Shown here in pieces: positions 46,018 to 56,153 of a stretch of DNA of 64,000 nt. Under the pieces are notes generated by a model, which worked only from the letters and a program-made list of their open reading frames with translations, searched no databases and had not been told where the DNA came from. Source of the stretch: Ascarosepion bandense (lineage: Eukaryota; Mollusca; Cephalopoda; Sepiida; Sepiidae); assembly GCA_037127315.1 (NCBI GenBank), contig JBBBDQ010001186.1, positions 36,001 to 100,000 on the forward strand, read 5' to 3'. How positions within the stretch are numbered: the first letter of the stretch is position 1; the number at the start of each line of letters is the position of its first letter. The translations under genes were made by a program, and so were the position numbers.

Positions 46018-46683
46018 TTTAAAAAGAGCCTTTAATTGCTAAATCCGCAGCTATGAAAGTCGGTTCTCTGTGCAGGGCCCGGAAATTCTTTCCGTCTGAA
46101 TCTATCCTGCACTTACACAAATCTACCATCCGACTGTGTTGTGAATACTGTTGCCACATCTGGTCGGGTGCTCCTGCTATTCTCCTTGGGCTTCTTGACA
46201 AAATACAGCAAAGAATCTGTAATGTGATTGATACCGACTTAGCTGACCGCCTGCAGTCACTCTATCACCGGCGTGACGTGACTTCCCTGTGCCTCTTCTA
46301 TAAATACTTTCATGGCTTCTGCTCTGACGAACTTAAATCACTGGTGCTCCCTAGATGTGAATTTGTACGAGATACTAGACTGGCAACTAGGTCTTACCCT
46401 TTGACAGTGAAACCGATGAAATGTAACCGCTATTTCTACTCCAACAGCTTCTTTCCTCGCACTTCGCACCTGTGGAATTCCCTTCCGCATGCTTGCTCCC
46501 CCGACGGCTATAAACTCCAGGAGTTTAAATGTAAGGTCAATAGACACCTCCTAACACACTAACTCACACCCATTCTCTCCAACTCTCCCCCTATGTACAT
46601 CATAACTCGTCTATCGCCCTATGTAACCCCCTGCGCTATAGTGGCAGTGGAATGCCTTGCTTGGGGTGACATGATTTTAAAAA
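46018..46683 (+). mobile_element. CR1/jockey-like LINE, best preserved C-terminus and 3' end
   Basis: The 169-codon frame 46,053-46,562 is open: FFPSESILHLHKSTIRLCCE, SGAPAILLGLLDKIQQRICN, SLYHRRDVTSLCLFYKYFHG, and FPRTSHLWNSLP at the end of the reverse transcriptase/connection region, closing with YKLQEFKCKVNRHLL. A 3' UTR follows and the tail CAGTGGAATGCCTTGCTTGG ends near 46,680. TTTAAAAA flanks both sides (46,018-46,025 and 46,676-46,683), possibly the target-site duplication. The endonuclease and RT core are absent. This is the reference copy for the degraded ones elsewhere. Confidence 0.85.
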
Positions 46684-47550
46684 ATCCTTCAATAACAAGG
46701 AAAAACAAAACATGACGTCTTTTTCTAAACACTTTTGAAAGTTAAAAAACAAAAATAAAACACCTAAAGTTAAATGGAAAATCCTCAAACAAGCAAAAAC
46801 AACTAAATAAATAAAGGAACCATGTTTCCTTTGTTTTCAAGAAAAAAATAAAATCATTAAATACATGAATAGCAACAAGCTTTTAAACCAGAGACGTCAA
46901 ACAACAGTAAACTGCAAATACATTAAAGAACTAACCTTACAATCTTCCTAAAAATACTACAAAAGCCAAAGCTAGGACCCCTTAGAGACGATAAACTTTT
47001 ATAGTACTAACAACACTCTGACAGCAAATTTTACCTATTACACACCACAAACTGTGATTTAAGTTTTATGGAAAAAAGTGATTTCCTCAATTCAAAATTA
47101 AGGTTAAATATACAAAATTAGATTAATTATAAAACTGAGTTTCAATACAAAAATATTCTATAGTTCTACAAATAAACATTAAAGATATGTCCAATCCAAT
47201 CCCTTCCCACCCTTTACACTTCCTTACTCCTCCCCTCTAATAAACCCAAAGAATAAAGTCTAGCCATGCGGCCATAAACATATCCGCCATGTTAAATCTG
47301 TTTATAAAATTCCCGACACTTTCATTAAGCAACTATATTTCCTAACCACCCCACTTTTTCAAAATTCTAACGGACACTTTACAAGACTTATTCCCTTATC
47401 GCTAACCCCCACTAACATCCCATACCCAACTGCCAAGTATAAGAAAAGAGGCTTTCCATTCCTTTCCACACCACCTGATGAGACATTGTAATTTCAATGT
47501 CAAAACAAAATGCACACTTTGTAGTAGATAAAAAAATTGTACATGTTCTA
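46684..47550 (+). mobile_element. Neptune-type PLE remnant, right of LINE insertion, and 3' terminal repeat
   Basis: Coding resumes with SFNNKEKQNMTSFSKHF and KTPKVKWKILKQAKTTK, the middle of the GIY-YIG region that the left part breaks off from. Many stops follow. The 3' UTR/pseudo-LTR (about 47,170-47,550) resembles 45,410-45,735. Confidence 0.75.
47471..47527 (+). ncRNA. hammerhead ribozyme motif (core slightly altered)
   Basis: CTGATGA (47,475-47,481), a perfect stem II GACATTG/CAATGTC, AAAA in place of GAAA (47,502-47,505), C, a possible stem III ACAAA/TTTGT, and GTA (47,521-47,523) followed by GTAG. The G-to-A change in the GAAA box would be expected to impair cleavage. Confidence 0.6.
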
Positions 47551-47657
47551 AAATATATTTCATAATAAATATTCATAGCTGTATATTATATATCGAGCAC
47601 TATTTTAAATTAATGTTTTAGACGTTGTAAATTTTTCTTCGTTCCTTATTCACTTGT

Positions 47658-47696
47658 ATATATATATATATATATATATATATTCCTTATTCACTC

Positions 47697-47752
<56 letters not shown>
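47658..47752. repeat. two (TA)n runs with a repeated CTTATTCACT flank
   Basis: The TA runs at 47,658-47,682 and 47,700-47,752 are each preceded by CCTTATTCACT[T/C]GT. Confidence 0.9.
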
Positions 47753-47759
47753 TAATAAT

Positions 47760-48020
47760 AAGAGAAGAAAATTCAACAGAGAATTAAACGGTTATAAATC
47801 CAAACTTATTTTGGCAGATGTAAAAATAAAGCTGCTTCATCAGATCCGAAAAATCAAGTAGTTTAATTGAACTGAGAAGATAAAAAAATAGAAAAGAAAT
47901 TAAGCACAGAGAGTAAATATTGACATTAGATGAAGGGTAGATGTGAATACAGTTTACACACTGGAGCAGTGACCAAACCAGAAATGTCATAAAAATTAAA
48001 GAACACATACACCAACCAAT
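47760..48020 (-). mobile_element. PLE-like tail fragment
   Basis: Minus strand: CTGATGA (47,843-47,837) is followed by GCAG...CTGC and AAAA, a degenerate hammerhead-like layout. Upstream minus-strand DNA is pyrimidine-rich as in other PLE tails. The 74-codon frame here is not recognisable. Confidence 0.4.
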
Positions 48021-48024
48021 ATAT

Positions 48025-48720
48025 ATTCTTCTTCTATGTGCTCTGTCCTTTCAGGACGTAGGCGATCATGGCTTTCCATGTCTTTCTATCCCTGGTAGCT
48101 CTTAGTACGCTTTCTCCTGTTACACCACCCAAACCCCGCTCTGCCATCCATTAGCTCAAGCCCATAAATCTAGAATATAATTATATAGAAACTAGCATGG
48201 CCACAAAATGAGGGTCAGTTCCGTCATCCACCTGCTCAAGTCCTCAAAATTTGTTATCCGCTGCTTTCCTCAGCCACTTTTTCCTTCTATCTGGCTTGTC
48301 AGTATCAGGTTCTTCAATCCCACCTTCTTCATTGCATGTCCCAGAAACTTCGGTTGTCTCTTCCTGACGCTCACTATTCATTTTCTTTTCGTTGCCATTC
48401 TTTCCAAAACCTCATCATTGCTCACATGCTCGGTCCATGATATCCGCAGCATCCTTCTGTGTAACCATATTTCCGCTGCTTCAAGTTTTTCCTTATCTTC
48501 GATGATATTGTCCAGCATCCACTGCCGTACTGAAGAACTGACTTCATTTAGCAATCTAACAATCTCTTCTTTGTTTCTAGTGAAATGTTCCTGTGTCTTA
48601 GTACTTTACTCAGCTTCTGGAACGCGTCCTTCGCCATACCAATTCGCCTTTGGATCTCTGTGTCGCACTTTCTATCTCCTGTTAGAACTCTTCCTAAAAA
48701 GCAACCCAAAATGCTAAATA
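48025..48720 (-). mobile_element. RTE-like non-LTR retrotransposon, C-terminus (degraded)
   Basis: Minus-strand readings from 48,700: DTEIQRRIGMAKDAFQKL, a deletion-damaged YGS-CWT segment, RRMLRISWTEHVSNDE, QLKFLGHAMKK and LENLILTGQIEG. The extreme C-terminus DRKTWKAMIAYVLKGQST ends at 48,028 with a GAAGAAGAA tail. An internal rearrangement lies at about 48,120-48,210. It matches the plus-strand copy at 62,830-63,215. The 169-codon plus-strand frame over this interval is antisense. Confidence 0.75.
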
Positions 48721-49225
48721 CAGGTGGGGGATACTAGAATCAATCTACATATATACAACATTCTTAAAGGAAAAACTATATATTATACAAGAACAAACAA
48801 AGGAATTAATATAAACGCATACAAAACAAACGCACACAAATACACAACTATAACAGACCATATATATATATACACACAGAAATATACACACAATATGTAA
48901 AAAACTAAAACTAATAAAAATAAAGATAAAATAAACATAAAACTGTAAATAAAATAGAAAAGAAAATGAATTTATATATTAGAATATAATTACAGTCACA
49001 AATAATTAACGATCAAAAATAATTTAAAAGTTAAAAAATTATAAAAGAGAAAAATAAAAATGAAAATAAGAAATAAAAGGAAAACTATTCACAAAAATAA
49101 GAAGAAAGATTCATAAAGAAAAAGTTTACAAAAATTATAGAAAGAAAATTCAGAAATCCAAAACATAAATTGTAAGATTAAAACGAGAAATAATAAATTA
49201 AATAAAAGGAACCTATCTTGTAAAA
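48721..49225. other. A-rich unassigned stretch
   Basis: Dominated by A-rich, AAATAAA-like sequence. No gene or family is visible. Confidence 0.4.
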
Positions 49226-49345
49226 TATAGATTACAGTGAAAATTGCTTTAGATAATATCCACTGAGCTCTCTATTTTTATCTATCTGATATTAATAAGA
49301 AAATGATTTGGGATTATACTCTCTGTTTTTACGGGTTTGTCTTTA
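49225..49345 (+). mobile_element. PLE-like tail fragment
   Basis: TTGCTTTAGATAATATCCAC...GAGCTCTCTAT resembles 52,850-52,905, which lies behind a hammerhead-like core. It is short and degenerate. Confidence 0.3.
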
Positions 49346-49361
49346 TTTCATATATATATTG

Positions 49362-49640
49362 TAGTCATCCGCAGAAAGATCTGTGTCGCTATATTACAGC
49401 TCATCAATACGGCTTAGACTCCAGTCGCTTCCTAACCCAGGATTGAAACCCGACCGAATTTCTGCCACGAGCGTCCGGCAGAAAAACGCAGGCTTTTTAG
49501 CGCTTATAAACACGCCCAATAGCTAGAGTACTCCAATTCATTATCGAATGAGCGGTGCGTAAATGCCGGAGTAGCTACTGTTTACACAGTCTACCACTGT
49601 CCCAAAGTGCTCAATCAGGGTGTGAGAGCGTAAATACTAT
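49362..49640 (-). repeat. SINE family A unit plus spacer (pair, unit 2)
   Basis: Minus strand: the tail begins at 49,367, the box B-like segment is at about 49,440, and a 5' extension/spacer with TAGCTACTGTTTACACAG-like sequence continues to 49,640. The same head-spacer-head arrangement is found at 16.26-16.65 kb on the plus strand. Confidence 0.7.
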
Positions 49641-49850
49641 AGTCATCCGCAGACAGATCTATTTCGCTGTATTACAGCTCATCAGTACCGCTTAGACTCC
49701 GGTCGCTTCGGTTGAAACCCGACCGAATTGGCGTCAGTCGGCGATTCTACCCCTAGGCCACGAGCGTCCAGTAGAAGAAGGCAGGCTTTTTAGCGCGCAT
49801 AAACACGCCCAATAGCTAGAGTGCTCCAATTTATTAACGAATGAGCGGTG

Positions 49851-49853
<3 letters not shown>
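49640..49853 (-). repeat. SINE family A unit (pair, unit 1)
   Basis: A tail, a tRNA-like head with box B-like sequence (about 49,708-49,723), and box A-like sequence near 49,750. The 5' extension to 49,853 matches that of unit 2 and abuts (TA)n. Confidence 0.7.
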
Positions 49854-49880
<27 letters not shown>

Positions 49881-49881
<1 letters not shown>

Positions 49882-50146
49882 GGTTAGGTCTTGAAGGATG
49901 TCACAATGCGTTTAGTAAAATAAAGGAAGGTAAAGAAGTTTTGGGGTATTATCTATTTATTATACATTAATATTTCGAGATCAAAATCTCATCTTCAGAA
50001 TGGCAGAGAAGCGTGTGTCTGTCCGAGTGAGTCTGTGCCTTTCAAGGAATGGTCATTCCTGGTTGCTGCTGGTGCTGCTGTCATTAATTTTACTGTGTTT
50101 GTGTGTGTGTGTGTTAGAGAATGCGCACGCGCGCGCGCGTGTGTGT

Positions 50147-50206
<60 letters not shown>

Positions 50207-50426
50207 TTTACAGTTGGGAACTTTTTCTGGTCTAATCAGACCAGAAAAAGAGGTCCCAACACACATGGCCATTCCTTGAAAGGCCCAGACTCACGCTTCT
50301 CTGCCATTCTGAAGATGAGATTTTGATCTCGAAATATTAATATATAATAAATAGGTAATACCCAAAAACTTATTTACCTTCCTTTATTTTACTAAACGCA
50401 TTGTGACAGCCTTCAAGGCCTAACCA
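49881..50426. repeat. large inverted repeat of a PLE terminal segment
   Basis: The left arm is 49,881-50,053 and the right arm 50,268-50,426 (TGGTTAGG to CCTAACCA at the outer ends). The arms are nearly identical; the right lacks ~16 bases near the inner end. Each arm has CTGAAGA, a GAGAT/ATCTC stem and GAAA (minus 49,998-49,972; plus 50,309-50,334). The centre has CG/TG repeats and a small hairpin (50,217-50,257). The 108-codon frame across it is not gene-like. Confidence 0.85.
50100..50205. repeat. (TG)n/(CG)n tract
   Basis: It contains GCGCACGCGCGCGCGCGTGT and then a long GT run, at the centre of the inverted repeat; strongly Z-DNA-prone. Confidence 0.95.
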
Positions 50427-50482
50427 TATAACTATTTTACACAATTTCTTCAAGCAAATTACAAAACTTTACTATACATATA

Positions 50483-51213
50483 CTAGCAGTATAGCCCGGC
50501 GTTGTTCGGGTAGAATGAAAGCTTTAAAACTGATCCATGGTCCTGGAGCTCAGACTTTTTGGACTTTGGCACGAAAGACTAAAAAGCAATAGTTGTTTCC
50601 AGTTAAAGCGAAACCGTAGACTGAAAGAAAAATGAATGGATGTAAGTCAAATTTTGATTTCCTGGTATCGATATCAAATAAGTTTTTTCCGTCGTAAACT
50701 GAATTTTGAAGGCTAAATAAGTCCTCTGAGTAAATGATATCATGGCTGAGACTAAGAAGTACGATTATATCTACTTAGAGACAAACCCGAATCAAAAACT
50801 AAAATAAAAGGGCTGAAAAAATACAGACATACAGGCAGGAAAACAGACACGCACACACAAACATCTTGCATTTTATATGTATATATTATCGATTTTCTGC
50901 ACTATTGTAAGAACGGCAACCTTGAAACTTCTGAATATCGTTTCTTATGCCTTTGTCTATGAGTGTATCAAATTTGATTAAAATCAGACCACTCCTTGTA
51001 TAAACTGATCTTTTCAATTATCGATTTTCGATATTTATCGGGGGTACCTCGACACAAAACCTAGCTAAGAACACTCGCAGACGCTTATAGTACAACTGTG
51101 TAAATTTTTAAGAAAATCGGTTCATCCGTTTCGGAGTCTATAGGTAACGGGCACACACACACACACACAGAGAAACACATACACACAGACTGACAAAATT
51201 CCATTTATAAATA

Positions 51214-51220
<7 letters not shown>
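50483..51220 (-). mobile_element. non-autonomous Helitron-like element, copy 3
   Basis: Same family as 10,413-11,141: CTAG end at 50,486-50,483 followed by T, with the hairpin-like GC-rich segment. The minus-strand 5' TC has been lost where the element meets (TA)n at 51,221. Confidence 0.75.

Positions 51221-51260
<40 letters not shown>
51221..51260. repeat. (TA)n microsatellite
   Basis: A TA run between the Helitron copy and a PLE fragment. Confidence 0.95.
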
Positions 51261-51264
<4 letters not shown>

Positions 51265-51270
51265 CAAAAT

Positions 51271-51552
51271 TCAAACGGACAATTCACAAGTCATTTTGGA
51301 TAGTCTGAGTATTATTTCTTCTAGTTGGTTTGAGGTAGTTATATCTTTCAGTTTGTTGTAGAGGTCATGTTTGTTCTTGTATAATGTGTCAAGATTTTCT
51401 TTCGCTATTTCAATTTGCCTTTTCACAAGGCTCCATTTATATTTCAAGGTGGTGATGGTGTGTTGAGCTGCTGGATCATGTAATTTAAATTTCATATCCC
51501 TAATTCCTACTCCTGTATACCAGTTAACTAAACATATTAACCAGCTTATCAC
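51271..51552 (-). mobile_element. possible PLE N-terminal region in inverted orientation
   Basis: A 93-codon minus-strand frame with Lys/Leu-rich helical character (LKYKWSLVKRQIEIAKENLD). It lies head-to-head against the plus-strand PLE reverse transcriptase that starts at about 51,541. PLE N-terminal regions have this composition, but I see no diagnostic motif. Confidence 0.35.
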
Positions 51553-52115
51553 AGCCTACCTTCCGAGTAAATACAGCATAAAGTCAACCCTAGAGGCAAT
51601 CCAAATCCTCAAGAGTGAAAAACCTAATAATGAAATCATAGCTTCACTTGATGTGGAAAACCTTTTTACTAATGTACCCGTCAGTGAAACTATTGATATA
51701 ATTATAAGAAATGTTTACAGTAATCCTTCATTACCCCCACTCAAAATTAATCCCAACATCCTAAGAAACATTCTACTAGCTTGTACTACTGAAGTGCCTT
51801 TTGTTGATCCAAACAACACTATATATATACAACGTGACGGAGTCTCCATGGGTTCAGTGCTTGGTCCGATTTTTAGTAATTTCTACATGTCTAACCTTGA
51901 AAATACTACCTTTGCAAAATTTACAAAACCATCAATATATCTACGATATGTTGATGATATCCTACTATCAATTAAAAATACTGATGAAATCTTACAACTT
52001 CAAAAACAGATTCAAAATAACTCAGTTTTAAAATTTACTTATGAACTTAGCAAAGATAACAAAATTCCTTTTCTTGATATATTAATTAAAATGTTCTATG
52101 TTTACTGTGTGTTAA
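51541..52115 (+). mobile_element. Penelope-like reverse transcriptase fragment
   Basis: An open reading from about 51,541 gives ITAYLPSKYSIKST, SLDVENLFTNVPVSETI (RT motif A, catalytic Asp), IYIQRDGVSMGSVLGPIFSN (motif B region), LRYVDDILLSI (motif C, the YVDD catalytic pair) and SKDNKIPFLDILI. It is open for ~185 codons with no stop, so it is the best preserved coding fragment in the window, but it is truncated right after the RT palm and joined to a 3' tail. The GIY-YIG domain is missing, so it cannot be autonomous. Confidence 0.9.
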
Positions 52116-52296
52116 TATTTACTCTTTGATAATGGCTTATGTGAGCCGAAAGCTTAGACCCGATAAAAAATTCAACAAATACTGTGATTTTTTGTTGTCT
52201 TTCAACGACATCACCATCAAGTATATCAGACGGTATGAAGGGATCCTACACAAAATTAATAGACAAAACTTGTCTATATTATTCAATGAAACCTGC

Positions 52297-52300
<4 letters not shown>
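52116..52300 (+). mobile_element. PLE 3' tail joined to the RT fragment
   Basis: It has a degenerate hammerhead-like TTGATAA...GGCTTA/TGAGCC...GAAA (52,126-52,151), then the late 3' segment (RQNLSILFNETC) and (TA)n at 52,300. The layout matches 42,220-42,412. Confidence 0.7.
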
Positions 52301-52332
<32 letters not shown>

Positions 52333-52384
52333 TCCCATTACGATTGATCTCTCTAGAGATGAAAATTGAAAAAAACACTTACTA

Positions 52385-52645
52385 CTTCTGCGATTTATAC
52401 ATTACTCTCTAGCAATGAATTGAGTTCTTCCGGTGACAGGCGTGTGTATACACCGCTTATATATAACACGCTAAAATTTCCCTTCTCCGCTTCCATGCGC
52501 TTATGGATTAGGGAGTAGCGTTTTTGACTGACACCAAATCAGTCTAGTTTCCATCCCGACCAGAAGCAAGTGCATGTGTCTAGCCACACTGATGAGCTGT
52601 GATACAGCGAAACAGGCTTGGCTTGTGTGTGAATGACTAATATAT
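52385..52645 (+). repeat. tRNA-derived SINE (family A variant) with 5' extension
   Basis: The 5' extension 52,385-52,500 is shared with the minus copy at 1,830-2,075. The tRNA-like head is at about 52,500-52,560 and the tail CTGATGAGCTGTGATACAGC at 52,590. It ends near a (TA)n tract (52,660-52,705). Confidence 0.75.
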
Positions 52646-52656
52646 ATGCGTATATA

Positions 52657-52709
<53 letters not shown>

Positions 52710-52734
52710 GAACATATTTTGGGAAAATATTTAT

Positions 52735-52950
52735 ACCGAATGGAACGAATATAGGATGGTCTGATGAAATGAGCTAATTTTTCTCATAGAAAGGAATTAT
52801 AATTTATAACTAATGTAAATGATTTGTTGAGGTTTCATTAATGAATATCATATTGCTCTGGATAACATCCATTGGGCTCTTTATGCAGATATAACACTTA
52901 ATATTATATATTAAGTATATCTTGTTGGATTTTCCTCGCCATTCACGTAC
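52735..52950 (+). mobile_element. PLE-like tail with hammerhead-like core
   Basis: CTGATGA (52,761-52,767), stem ATGAG/CTCAT, and GAAA (52,789-52,792). The following DNA resembles 49,225-49,345. Confidence 0.45.
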
Positions 52951-52959
52951 TTGACATCT

Positions 52960-52961
<2 letters not shown>

Positions 52962-52990
<29 letters not shown>

Positions 52991-53066
52991 CACACACGCA
53001 CACACACACACACACATGCGCGCGCACACACACACACACACACACGCACACACACACACATATATA
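52962..53066. repeat. (CA)n microsatellite
   Basis: A CA run with CG-containing interruptions, ending in a short TA run. Confidence 0.95.
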
Positions 53067-53102
53067 ATGCTTTTGTTCAATACATTCTACCTATTATAAC
53101 TT

Positions 53103-53320
53103 AACAGTCAGTTAAGTACCATACGCGATACACGCAGAAGATTCTCCCGCAATAGGTCGCCATTGCTTTTTGCGAGAGACTGGTTGCCAGCCAAGGCAAT
53201 AGAACCCAATCTGTCCTACTATTTAATCCATAACTGGAGGAAAGAACCGGATTAATACCTTTTCCAAGGGTATTGTGTGTAACTGAATACAAAGAATTCA
53301 ACTGAAATTCGAAATGTTAT
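53103..53320 (-). repeat. SINE family B fragment
   Basis: The body (GGTTGCCAGCCAAGGCAATA on the plus strand) and the start of the tRNA-like head (box B-like) are present, 5'-truncated at about 53,320. Confidence 0.75.
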
Positions 53321-53439
53321 AAATACTGAGCCCAAAATTTTGTTTGATACTCTAAAATTAATTTAACACTTACATACTGCTGTAAATTTGTCTTTTCTAT
53401 AAATAATTTCATGTTAATTGTTTGGATGAGCTCTTTGGT

Positions 53440-53610
53440 ATGGCACTTTGACTTTTTTAATTATTTAAGCGAAGTACTAGACAGGCGTTGAGATGTCATC
53501 AATTGTAAATTGATCTGGTTAGATGTAGCTGTAAGCTCTCTGTTAACATTTCCTTTTGTCTCACTTTTCGCTTGTGGAACTTCCTTCCAGCTCTGTGCTT
53601 TCCAACCAGC
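53440..53610 (+). mobile_element. CR1/jockey-like LINE C-terminal fragment (second lineage)
   Basis: It reads RSTRQALRCHQ, then ISFCLTFRLWNFLPALCFPTSF, matching the LWNSLPxxCFPxxY block near the LINE C-terminus. It is cut by a short family B SINE fragment (53,608-53,655). Confidence 0.6.
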
Positions 53611-53655
53611 TTTCAGGCAGTTAAGTGCCATACGTGAAACATACTTAGGCGATCA
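53608..53655 (-). repeat. SINE family B, 3' terminal fragment
   Basis: The last ~45 bases of the SINE body (CAGTTAAGTGCCATACGTGA on the plus strand). Confidence 0.6.
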
Positions 53656-53838
53656 TTTTGCGTTTACAATTTAATGGTTTCACACTAAAATGGTGGGACC
53701 ATGTTGGTAATCTTGTGGCTCGAGCAAATTCATGTATGGGGGAACTAGTTCATCTGAGCAGTAGCCCTGAAAGTAGTTATAGAAGAGACACAGGAAAGCC
53801 ACATTTCACAGGTGAGAAAGTGACTGTATTCGTGCTGC
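53656..53838 (-). mobile_element. CR1/jockey-like LINE C-terminal segment
   Basis: The minus strand covers the region after the RT (as in 46,290-46,450 of the reference copy), entering the 116-bp repeat at about 53,838. Confidence 0.75.
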
Positions 53839-54485
53839 CACGTTGGGATCGATACATTACAGATTCTCCGTTAGATTTTGCCAAGGATCCCTAGGTGGAT
53901 ATCAGGAGCACCCGAGCAATTATGGCAGTAGTATTAAATGCACGGACGGATGCTAAGTCGAGATCTATCTTATTACAGATTCTCCATTGGATCTTGTCAA
54001 GGACACCTAGGTGGATAACAGGAGCACCCGACAAGATATGGCAACAGTATTCAAAGCACGGGCGGATGCTAAGTCGGGATCAATTACATTACAGATTATC
54101 CGTTAGATTTTGTCAAGGACCCCTAGGTGGATAGCAGGAGCACCCGACCAGATATAGCAGCAATATTCAATGCACGGGCGGATGCTAAGTCGAGATCAAT
54201 TACATTACAGATTCTCCGTTAGATTTTGTCAAGGACCCCTAGGTGGATAGCAGGAGCACCCGAACAATTATGGCAGCAGTATTCAATGCACGGACGGATG
54301 CTAAGTCGGGATCTATTACATTACAGATTCTCCATTGGATCTTGTCAAGGACACCTAGGTGGATAACAGGAGCACCCGACCAGATATGGCAACAGTATTA
54401 AAATTAGGGGCGGATGCTAAGTCGGGTTCAATTGCATTACAGATTATCCGTTAGATTTTGTCAAGGACCCCTAGGTGGATAGCAC
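53838..54485 (-). repeat. 116-bp tandem (~5.5 copies) of LINE coding sequence
   Basis: CTAAGTCG recurs at 53,953, 54,069, 54,185, 54,301 and 54,417, exactly 116 bases apart. The minus strand of each unit encodes the PCIEYCCH...SGAPAIHLGVLDKI segment of the LINE. The copies differ at several positions, in an alternating A/B pattern. Confidence 0.9.
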
Positions 54486-55249
54486 ATTCAATATTAACAT
54501 TTTGACTTTAACTTGCTACGTTGACTGATTCTCGAGTTTTGTGTCACATAATAATTTGTCAAAAAGAAAATTGATTAATTTGCGCACGGTTCATAGCTTA
54601 TAATGAGAAAATATATAATCGCATTTTGGGTACTTGAAAAACATGAACACAAAACTCCAACATGAATTTTGCATCGAATAATGGTGGTTTTGGATGTGAA
54701 AGTTTGGATATTATTATCTGAAAAATCTCCAACTTCATACTTAATTAGCAAAATGACATCTTCGCTTATTTCTTAGAAAGTCTTGCACATATATCATGTC
54801 AGCAAATTTCGGAGCTTTCAGGAAATAACCTCGTAAGCATTTTAAGAGAAGACGCTATTTGTAATTAGAGTGAAGCGAAATATCTTTACTTTAATCCTTT
54901 CTTTTTACAAGTAAAAGTTTTTACGTTTTGTTCTTTTTGCTACTATTAAACAAACACCCTGACATTTACTTGAAGATGACATTCTAGGCCGTTTTTCTAT
55001 TCAAATAATATCGTTTGAACGCTATCAAATGATTCGACTTAAATGGAATTGTCAGTTTTGTTGGAAGAAAGAACAAAAGCAAATTGCGAATAAAGCACGT
55101 TTCTTTGTTTCTACATAAAATTCAAGAAGATAGCAGGAAGCCCTTTCACAGTTTTTGTTTTTCTTTTAACCTTTTACAGAAAGTCGAAAAAAAAAATTTC
55201 TTCTTCATCCCGACCGTCTCTCATAATTATAAATTACTCTTTGAACATT
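54486..55249. other. unassigned stretch
   Basis: AT-rich unique-looking DNA. A 72-codon frame at 55,084-55,302 has no known domain. Confidence 0.4.
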
Positions 55250-55465
55250 CATTCAGTCAGTTAAATGCCATAGGTGATACACGCTTGGGCGATGAAGACT
55301 GACTAGGCAGAAGGTTTTTCCGCAGTAGGTTGCCATTTCTTTCTGCAGTAGATTGGTTGCCAACCAAGGCTATAGAACCCAATCTGTTTTACTATTCAAC
55401 CCATAGCTGGGTGTAGGAGAGATGGATTAATACATTTCTTAAGGATATTTATGCGGGCCGTATTT
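55250..55465 (-). repeat. SINE family B fragment
   Basis: The body (GGTTGCCAACCAAGGCTATA on the plus strand) is present; the tRNA-like head is missing. Confidence 0.75.
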
Positions 55466-55578
55466 CCGGAGTAGAGCACAAAAACTAAAATCAAATTTGT
55501 TCATTTGACTTTTAAGGTCAATGTACTTACAATTATATCATGATAGGTTAATTCGTTTTTCTTCTAATATGTGTATTG

Positions 55579-55580
<2 letters not shown>

Positions 55581-55636
<56 letters not shown>
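55581..55636. repeat. (CA)n microsatellite
   Basis: An uninterrupted CA run. Confidence 0.95.
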
Positions 55637-55637
<1 letters not shown>

Positions 55638-55724
55638 TCGTCCTGACGTATATATTAGTAACTGAATGATAAAATGGAAAATATCCGATCTGCTGCTTTT
55701 AGTACTTAAAAAGGATCCTATTTT

Positions 55725-55893
55725 TTTTATAATCATATCGTATCATGCAAGGCATTTTACTGCCACTGTTTTTTAGGAGGTTACATAGGAGGAAAGTTAT
55801 GAGAAAGAGTTACAGGTTATAGGGAGTGTCAGGAAGTGGGTAAGAAAAGGATGAGAATACTGATGAGAGTACAGTGGACGAACAAAGGAACAT

Positions 55894-55941
<48 letters not shown>

Positions 55942-56113
55942 ATCGGAGGATTTTTTTATAATCATATCGCCCCAAGCAAGGCATTTTGCTGCCACTGTTT
56001 TGCAGGGAGTTACATAGGCAAAAAGTTATGAGAAAGAGTGACAGGATACAGGAGGTGTCCAGGAGATTTGTAAAAAAGGATGAAAGTACTGATGAGAGGG
56101 AGTGGACGGACAA

Positions 56114-56153
<40 letters not shown>

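Noticed and set aside
48208..48717. 169-codon plus-strand frame
   Set aside because: It is the antisense of an RTE-like LINE C-terminus on the minus strand.
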